A DNA stretch of 64,000 bases, taken from assembly GCF_004216855.1 (NCBI RefSeq), contig NZ_SGXT01000015.1:245028-309027 (forward strand). The letters run 5' to 3'. Both the position numbers and the translations under genes were made by a program. Origin of the DNA: Microcella alkaliphila (lineage in GTDB: Bacteria; Actinomycetota; Actinomycetes; Actinomycetales; Microbacteriaceae). Below the pieces are notes generated by a model that worked only from the letters and a program-made list of their open reading frames with translations, was not told where the DNA came from and ran no database searches. Below are positions 60,094-64,000 of the stretch, piece by piece (position 1 is the stretch's first letter; the number at the start of each line of letters is the position of its first letter).

Positions 60094-60099
60094 TATGCT
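60094..60099 (+). promoter_or_regulatory. -10 hexamer of tetR gene
   Basis: TATGCT ends 6 nt before the ATG at 60106 and lies just after the second operator. Confidence 0.5.
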
Positions 60100-60105
60100 C
60101 GACCC

Positions 60106-60735
60106 ATGGCCGAGCGCAAGACTTCGGATGAGCGGCGCGAGCAGATCCTGCGCGCGACCCTCGTCGTTGTCGCCCAGAAGGGCTTCGCCGGCGTGACCCT
60201 GCGCGACGTCGGCGCCGAGGCGGGCATCGCCCACGGCCTCATCCGCCACTACTTCGCCGGGCGCGATGAGCTCGTCGCCGCCGCCTTCGACTACGCGGTC
60301 ACCGCCGAGCTCGCGAGCGACCACGCCCTGCTCGACGGCCTCGACCCGGTCGCCGCCCTCGCCGGATGGCTCTCGGCCACCCCCGAAAACCACTACATCG
60401 TGTGGATCGACGCCTGGAGCGAAGCCCCCCGCACGCCCGCGCTCGCCGCCGCGCTCGATCGCCACCATCGCGACTGTGAGCGCATCCTCGCTGACCAGAT
60501 CGCGCGCGCGGTCGCCGCAGGCGCCGCGACGAGCGCCCACCCCGATGAGGATGCGCGGATGCTCACCGCCGTCGCGGACGGCGTCGCCGTGCAGCACCAC
60601 GCCATGGGCATCGTTGACGTCGACGAGGCGAACGCCATCGTGTTCGCCGCCGCCGAGCAGCGCCTCGGCCTCGAGGCCGGCAGCCTCGCCCGCGCCAACC
60701 CCGTGCCCGCCCGCGGGCAGTGGGTCGGCGCCTAG
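60106..60735 (+). CDS. TetR family transcriptional repressor
   Basis: A 209-residue regulator. HTH at about 10-55 (RREQILRATLVVVAQKG, GVTLRDVGAEAGIAHGLIRHYF), then a helical ligand-binding domain with DAWSEAPRTPAL near 103, which resembles the BetI-like C-terminal subgroup. It should repress itself and the divergent MFS gene through the twin operators. It is the last gene before the composition changes. Confidence 0.9.
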   Translation: MAERKTSDERREQILRATLVVVAQKGFAGVTLRDVGAEAGIAHGLIRHYFAGRDELVAAAFDYAVTAELASDHALLDGLDPVAALAGWLSATPENHYIVWIDAWSEAPRTPALAAALDRHHRDCERILADQIARAVAAGAATSAHPDEDARMLTAVADGVAVQHHAMGIVDVDEANAIVFAAAEQRLGLEAGSLARANPVPARGQWVGA

Positions 60736-61190
60736 GAAATTCAGATAGCCGGTCTCGTCCGTTAGTTCGGTTCGTCGCGAGTGTCAGGGCTACTACTGGG
60801 CCTTAGTTGTGGGACAGCGTGAGGCGATGGCTAGCGTTGAGGAACATCGGGGACCGAACAGGTCTGCTGCCCAAAACGGGCTACAGCTTCGCGGATTGTC
60901 ACGGCGCTAAGCGCGTAGCGCCTGTGGACAAGAAATTCTGCCCTTACCTTGCACTCTGATTGGGCTTCACGTCGAAGACGGGGCCGGGCCACGCTTGTGA
61001 TCGCCAGCAAGCCACAGTCACGACGACCGCCACTTCAAACACTCCCGCCTTAGGCGGCGTCAGATCGGACATCACCGAATAAGAAGCTGGAATCGCATCG
61101 TTGACAAGTGAGACTTCCTTCACCTAGCCTGACAGCAAGGAGGGAGACGGGTGATCCTGTGCCCGCCTGACGAGAATTGGAGGTAAATCA
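60736..61190. other. 455-nt gap, edge of lower-GC island
   Basis: No convincing gene. A 27-residue frame (60827-60910) with GTGAGG upstream is possible but unsupported. A perfect 7-bp inverted repeat GGCGCTA-N6-TAGCGCC lies at 60903-60922. The 3-prime part holds the promoter of the amidase operon. Composition is visibly less GC-rich than the genes to the left, so the island boundary lies here. Confidence 0.55.
61101..61130 (+). promoter_or_regulatory. Promoter of the amidase/MauE operon
   Basis: TTGACA (61101-61106) and TAGCCT (61125-61130) are separated by 18 nt. The predicted leader is about 54 nt and ends with GGAGGT 7-8 nt before the ATG at 61191, unlike the leaderless core genes. Confidence 0.65.
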
Positions 61191-61574
61191 ATGACGATTT
61201 ACAGTTGGAATCAAAGCGGAGTGCGGAAGGCGTCTCACGCTTGTAGCCATGGTCATGTTTCACTGGGCGCAGCAGCACCTGCTTGCGCGGACGACACCGC
61301 GAGCTTTTCGCCTGGCCCGAACCTCGCGAGACGACGCTTTATCGAATTCACCATCGGGGCTGCTGCAACCACAATTCTGTCGGGAATTGTGAGCGCGGCT
61401 CCTGTGCAGAGCGCAGCCGCCGCCGTTAGTGCAGTCGGCGCTCCTCGCCTAGTCACCCGGCTCTGCGACGGCGCTCGAATCCCGTTCGAACCGGAACACA
61501 ATTTCTCGAGACTCGTCGAGTTCCCGACTGAACTGCCCGCCGCCGTTCTCGAAGCGGCTTCGAGAGATCTGTGA
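61191..61574 (+). CDS. Tat-signal-containing small protein
   Basis: A 127-residue protein. A 46-residue hydrophilic leader with two Cys (18, 32) precedes a twin-arginine signal, RRRFIEF at 47-53, a hydrophobic segment to about 68, and an Ala-x-Ala-like cleavage area (VSAAP). The predicted mature part is only about 57 residues with one Cys. GGAGG precedes the ATG. Its TGA overlaps the amidase ATG (TGATG). It may be a separate secreted partner or, if one base is missing at the junction, the signal peptide of the amidase itself. Confidence 0.7.
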   Translation: MTIYSWNQSGVRKASHACSHGHVSLGAAAPACADDTASFSPGPNLARRRFIEFTIGAAATTILSGIVSAAPVQSAAAAVSAVGAPRLVTRLCDGARIPFEPEHNFSRLVEFPTELPAAVLEAASRDL

Positions 61575-62116
61575 TGTCGTACGCGACCGCGCCTCGGCGA
61601 AACCAAGTCATCATCCACCACACCGGCTCCCCAAACTCGCACACTTCCACTGCCAGTTTCTGTGAAGGCGGCTATGACTTCACGATTACGCGCACCGGCG
61701 TTACTCATGTTTGCGGAACTCGTTGGCAACAAGCCACGGGTTCTCACGCCTTCGGATGCAACTGTCAGACGATTGGGATCATGCTCCATGGTTGTTTTGG
61801 TGGTTGCCTCTCGGGCAACGTCTCTGGACCGAGCAAGGCCCAGGAATGCCGACTAGCGGCCTTGATGAATCTCTTGAATACGCCTAATGAGGCCGCACGC
61901 ATCCGGCCGCACGCGAATTGCTTTTTCTGGAACCCGTGCGGAGGTACTGGGAGCTTCTCTACTGTGTGCTGCGGAACTAACTTTACCCAACAGAGCGGAA
62001 CGAATAGTAGCTGGAACTCCAGTGGTCTAGCGCTTCGTAACAGGGTGGTGACGTGGAGGAACAACTATCGAACGAGGAATTGTTGCGACCCGGCGGATGG
62101 GCCGTGCCCAATCTGA
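61574..62116 (+). CDS. Cys-rich N-acetylmuramoyl-L-alanine amidase (amidase_2/PGRP fold)
   Basis: A 180-residue amidase_2-type protein. Start VIIHHTGS (zinc His near 15), the core TGSHAFGCNCQTIGIMLHG, and RPHANCFFWNPCGG, where His and Cys take the other zinc-ligand positions. It has 14 cysteines, about 8 percent, far above normal for the fold, with CNC, CFGGC, CC and CC pairs. No signal peptide of its own. It should cleave the amide between MurNAc and the stem peptide, acting outside the cell. Coupled to both neighbours by TGATG. Confidence 0.8.
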   Translation: MSYATAPRRNQVIIHHTGSPNSHTSTASFCEGGYDFTITRTGVTHVCGTRWQQATGSHAFGCNCQTIGIMLHGCFGGCLSGNVSGPSKAQECRLAALMNLLNTPNEAARIRPHANCFFWNPCGGTGSFSTVCCGTNFTQQSGTNSSWNSSGLALRNRVVTWRNNYRTRNCCDPADGPCPI

Positions 62117-62952
62117 TGGTGCATAAATCGAACCCGACTCGAGCTTGGTCATGGGTTGATCGAACGCAGGTCTTAGACCAATGGTATGTGTCTGCGACGA
62201 ATGGTCACGTAACTCTTTTTGGTCTTGTCGGTGTCTGGTCTGGCCGTGGCTATGCGTCAGAATATGTGTCCGCAATTGACGGCCATACTGAACTGAAGTT
62301 CTTCTTCATTGTTGGCGAAGATCTCATCGCGGAGCGCCCAAACGCTGCCATTAAGAGACTGCGCTCGGGAGTGGCGAAAGCGAGACGAAATCGAGCGCTA
62401 GATTTTCAAAGTCGGAATACGAAGTTGCAGTTCTTGGGGCCTTTTGCCGTTCTTCCAATCCTCCTCGCCGCGTCCTGCGCGCAAGGTGCCCCATCAGGGG
62501 TGGATGATCGTGGACTGGGGCCGACTGGCGCGGGCTCAGCGACTAGCGAGGTTGACGGTTCTGACAATGTGAGCACCGTATGCCCTGCGATAGAGCCGCT
62601 CGAGCTACCAAGCGGCAGTCCCCCTGGAGAGCCAAGGGAAGTCGGTGGGCCGATGGATGAACGGTCCCACGAGGATCCAACCCCGCTGACTACTTGGGGC
62701 TCCGGAAACGACTCCGTTTCCCAAGCAGGTGGAGAGGTGGCGCTCAAAGCCATGGGAGAAAGTGCATTCGACAGTGAGTCATGGGCTGACGAGCAAGTCG
62801 TCCTTGCGCGCGGAGTAGAGAGAATCGTTGTCCCGGTGGGAGATCCCGGTCAAATACAGATTCTGTTTCAGCAAGAGGACTGCTACTACATTAATTGGAT
62901 TGGGCCCGGCATTTCGCTCGAGGATGCGATCGAATACGCGGGGAGGATGTGA
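62116..62952 (+). CDS. Unknown membrane-anchored protein
   Basis: A 278-residue protein starting at ATG 62116, which overlaps the amidase stop. Residues 1-105 are soluble with aromatic-rich stretches and a basic end (KARRNR). Residues 107-120 are hydrophobic and end in LAASC (Cys121), then a Gly/Ser/Pro-rich spacer and an acidic C-terminal domain (about 200-278) with QILFQQEDCYYINW. Either it has a single internal membrane anchor, or the true gene starts at GTG 62371 and is a 193-residue lipoprotein with that lipobox. No family recognised. Confidence 0.6.
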   Translation: MVHKSNPTRAWSWVDRTQVLDQWYVSATNGHVTLFGLVGVWSGRGYASEYVSAIDGHTELKFFFIVGEDLIAERPNAAIKRLRSGVAKARRNRALDFQSRNTKLQFLGPFAVLPILLAASCAQGAPSGVDDRGLGPTGAGSATSEVDGSDNVSTVCPAIEPLELPSGSPPGEPREVGGPMDERSHEDPTPLTTWGSGNDSVSQAGGEVALKAMGESAFDSESWADEQVVLARGVERIVVPVGDPGQIQILFQQEDCYYINWIGPGISLEDAIEYAGRM

Positions 62953-62955
62953 ACG

Positions 62956-63462
62956 ATGGAGCTTCTCTACATCGCGATGGGCGTGATAGTTGCCGTTACG
63001 GCGGGCACGCTAGTTGGCGCCGCTTTGCTAAAGATCGCGCAAATTGAAGACACCATCGAATGGGTTCGCATGCTCAGGTTGCCCGGCCCGCCGGCGTTAT
63101 TGGCTGGGACTGCCATGGGATCTGAACTTGTTATTGGTAGCGTCTTCGTGTTTTCGCCCTACTGGGGGAGCGTGCTTGCGTGTATGTGGATGGTTGGCGT
63201 CACTGTCGTGTTGGTCCGAGCTAAGCGAATCGACGCTGGCTGCGGATGCTTCGGCAAGCTTGGTGGTGTTCGGTGGTTTCACTTCGTACGCAACGCTTTG
63301 ATGTTATTCCTTTTTGTGACTGCTGCTCTCGTTCCAGCGATGTGGATTCCGACTGATATGGCGTTTGGATTCGTCGTGTTGGGCGCGCTAGGCGTGGTGG
63401 CCAAACCGGCTCTTCGTCATGAAGCGGGGGTGAGTGGTTCGGGCGTGCCGGTGGCGGGATAG
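62956..63462 (+). CDS. MauE/DoxX-type redox-associated membrane protein
   Basis: A 168-residue membrane protein with four helices (about 5-25, 48-68, 72-88, 112-132, possibly a fifth at 136-150). The loop motif DAGCGCFG puts Cys96 and Cys98 at a membrane face, as in MauE, needed for disulfide formation in the methylamine dehydrogenase small subunit. GGAGG lies 10 nt upstream. Next to a 14-Cys exported enzyme it probably passes electrons during disulfide formation (inference). No MauD or thioredoxin gene is seen nearby. Confidence 0.8.
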   Translation: MELLYIAMGVIVAVTAGTLVGAALLKIAQIEDTIEWVRMLRLPGPPALLAGTAMGSELVIGSVFVFSPYWGSVLACMWMVGVTVVLVRAKRIDAGCGCFGKLGGVRWFHFVRNALMLFLFVTAALVPAMWIPTDMAFGFVVLGALGVVAKPALRHEAGVSGSGVPVAG

Positions 63463-63467
63463 GCGGC

Positions 63468-63515
63468 GGGGCCTTCCAGGATGGAAGTTCCTACGCTCCC
63501 CACCTGGAAGGCCCC
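63468..63515. repeat. 13-bp perfect inverted repeat
   Basis: GGGGCCTTCCAGG (63468-63480) and CCTGGAAGGCCCC (63503-63515) flank 22 nt. It lies 5 nt after the MauE stop and just before the transposase fragment, so it may be a terminator stem or part of an IS end. No U run follows. Confidence 0.7.
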
Positions 63516-63517
63516 TC

Positions 63518-63781
63518 GTGTCCCACCCTAGATCGGGGTGCGCATCGTGCGCGCCTGCTTGCGCCGTGTTCGCCGTTGACGGGTTCCATGTCACCGCGAT
63601 CGAGGATCGCGGCGGCGTGATCGTCCTCGAGGTGCAGACCGATCCGGTGACGGTGGGCTGTCCGGCCTGCGGGGTGCTGGCCGAGGGTCGCGGGCGACGC
63701 CTGCATCGGCTGGCGGACGCTCCGGCGTTCGGGTTGCCGGTGCAAGTGCGTTGGTCCAAGCGGCTCTGGCGGTGCATTCAA
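63518..63781 (+). pseudogene. ISL3-family transposase, N-terminal fragment
   Basis: About 88 residues from GTG 63518: a Cys-rich start (CASCAPAC), the ITAIEDRGGVIVLEVQT-like strand region, the zinc-binding CPACGVLAEGR and HRLADAPAFGLPV, ending at KRLWRC. This is the zf-ISL3 N terminus. Homology stops at 63781, where another element begins, so the gene is interrupted by insertion. Confidence 0.8.
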
Positions 63782-64000
63782 GGCTCATCGCAATTGAGGG
63801 TGTAGCAGTGGCCTGAAGCCGCCGGCTTCGAGCAGTGATCTCGCGATGTAGTTGGTCAGGTTGCGGAAGCCGAGGGCGGAGCCGCGGAGATGCTCGAGGC
63901 GGCCGTTGATCGCCTCCGTCGGCCCGTTGCTGGTGCCGGGCCGGTCGAAGTACGCGAGCACGTCGGCGGCGCGCTGCTTCAGCGTCCGCCCGAGCGTGAT
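63782..64000 (-). mobile_element. ISL3-family insertion sequence, end within window
   Basis: The end reads GGCTCATCGCAATTGAGGG, starting with GGCTC like ISL3 terminal repeats. It abuts the truncated transposase. The 8 nt before it, GCATTCAA (63774-63781), is the candidate target duplication; the other copy lies outside the window. Confidence 0.7.
63785..64000 (-). CDS. ISL3-family transposase, C-terminal part, cut by window edge
   Basis: The minus strand encodes the last 71 residues of a DDE_Tnp_ISL3 transposase, including the catalytic-Glu region TSNGPTEAINGRLEHLRG and SALGFRNLTNYIARSLL, then a stop inside the terminal repeat. It belongs to the inserted element, opposite to the interrupted transposase. 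The rest is outside the window. Confidence 0.82.
   Translation of the reverse strand: MTLGRTLKQRAADVLAYFDRPGTSNGPTEAINGRLEHLRGSALGFRNLTNYIARSLLEAGGFRPLLHPQLR

Noticed and set aside
60827..60910. 27-residue frame with GTGAGG upstream in the island gap
   Set aside because: No similarity, no promoter and its stop lies in a hairpin; chance cannot be excluded.
62181..62279. 32-residue frame with six cysteines inside the unknown membrane-protein gene
   Set aside because: Tempting next to a Cys-rich amidase, but there is no ribosome binding site and it overlaps a TGATG-coupled gene in another frame.

Overview
The window is high-GC actinobacterial DNA. Gene content, the C50-carotenoid cluster and the very frequent hexamer GGATGC/GCATCC point to the family Microbacteriaceae (inference; no rRNA gene is present to confirm it). 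Genes are tightly packed, many with 1-4 nt stop/start overlaps. Many first genes have a -10-like hexamer only 6-7 nt before the start codon, suggesting widespread leaderless mRNAs. I saw no tRNA, rRNA, CRISPR array or known riboswitch.

Layout, left part. A cut-off response regulator faces a MASE1 sensor kinase. Next comes idi with a complete C50 carotenoid operon, crtE-crtB-crtI-crtYe-crtYf-crtEb (2.4-8.0 kb), which takes IPP/DMAPP to a cyclic C50 carotenoid. It is followed by glgX-treY-treZ (8.1-14.6 kb), which turns glycogen into trehalose. Two paralogous DUF2510 membrane proteins flank a PEP-mutase-like enzyme and are followed by an MFS permease. The heat-shock operon dnaK-grpE-dnaJ-hspR (18.2-22.2 kb) has two HAIR operators, and a perfect HAIR lies before a clpB (27.9 kb) that lacks the N-terminal domain, so HspR probably controls both.

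Middle part. It holds a second MASE1 kinase, an RsmC/RlmG-like methyltransferase, an F420-reductase-like protein, a GT4 glycosyltransferase, a frameshifted MFS gene, a VapBC module, an Ada-AlkA fusion with ogt, a zinc alcohol dehydrogenase and an orphan solute-binding lipoprotein. A non-core gap at 37.5-37.9 kb carries a 14-residue Cys-rich peptide gene with its own promoter, repeats and hairpin, plus four 16-bp tandem repeats. Then come threonine aldolase, a two-gene ABC exporter, a NarL-type two-component pair with a frameshifted kinase, a DUF6421-SDR pair, an AEC transporter, DedA, divergent xthA/pyrE, a septum-formation-like protein and a HAD phosphatase.

Right part. An MmeI-like restriction-modification operon (51.5-55.3 kb) is followed by a DUF222/HNH protein, a SpoU methyltransferase, small conserved proteins and a TetR/MFS pair with twin operators. 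From 60.7 kb base composition drops and the sequence looks acquired. Here lies a four-gene operon: a Tat-signal protein, an amidase with 14 cysteines, an unknown membrane protein and a MauE-type redox membrane protein. It ends at nested ISL3-family elements. This operon is the best candidate for an undescribed system.
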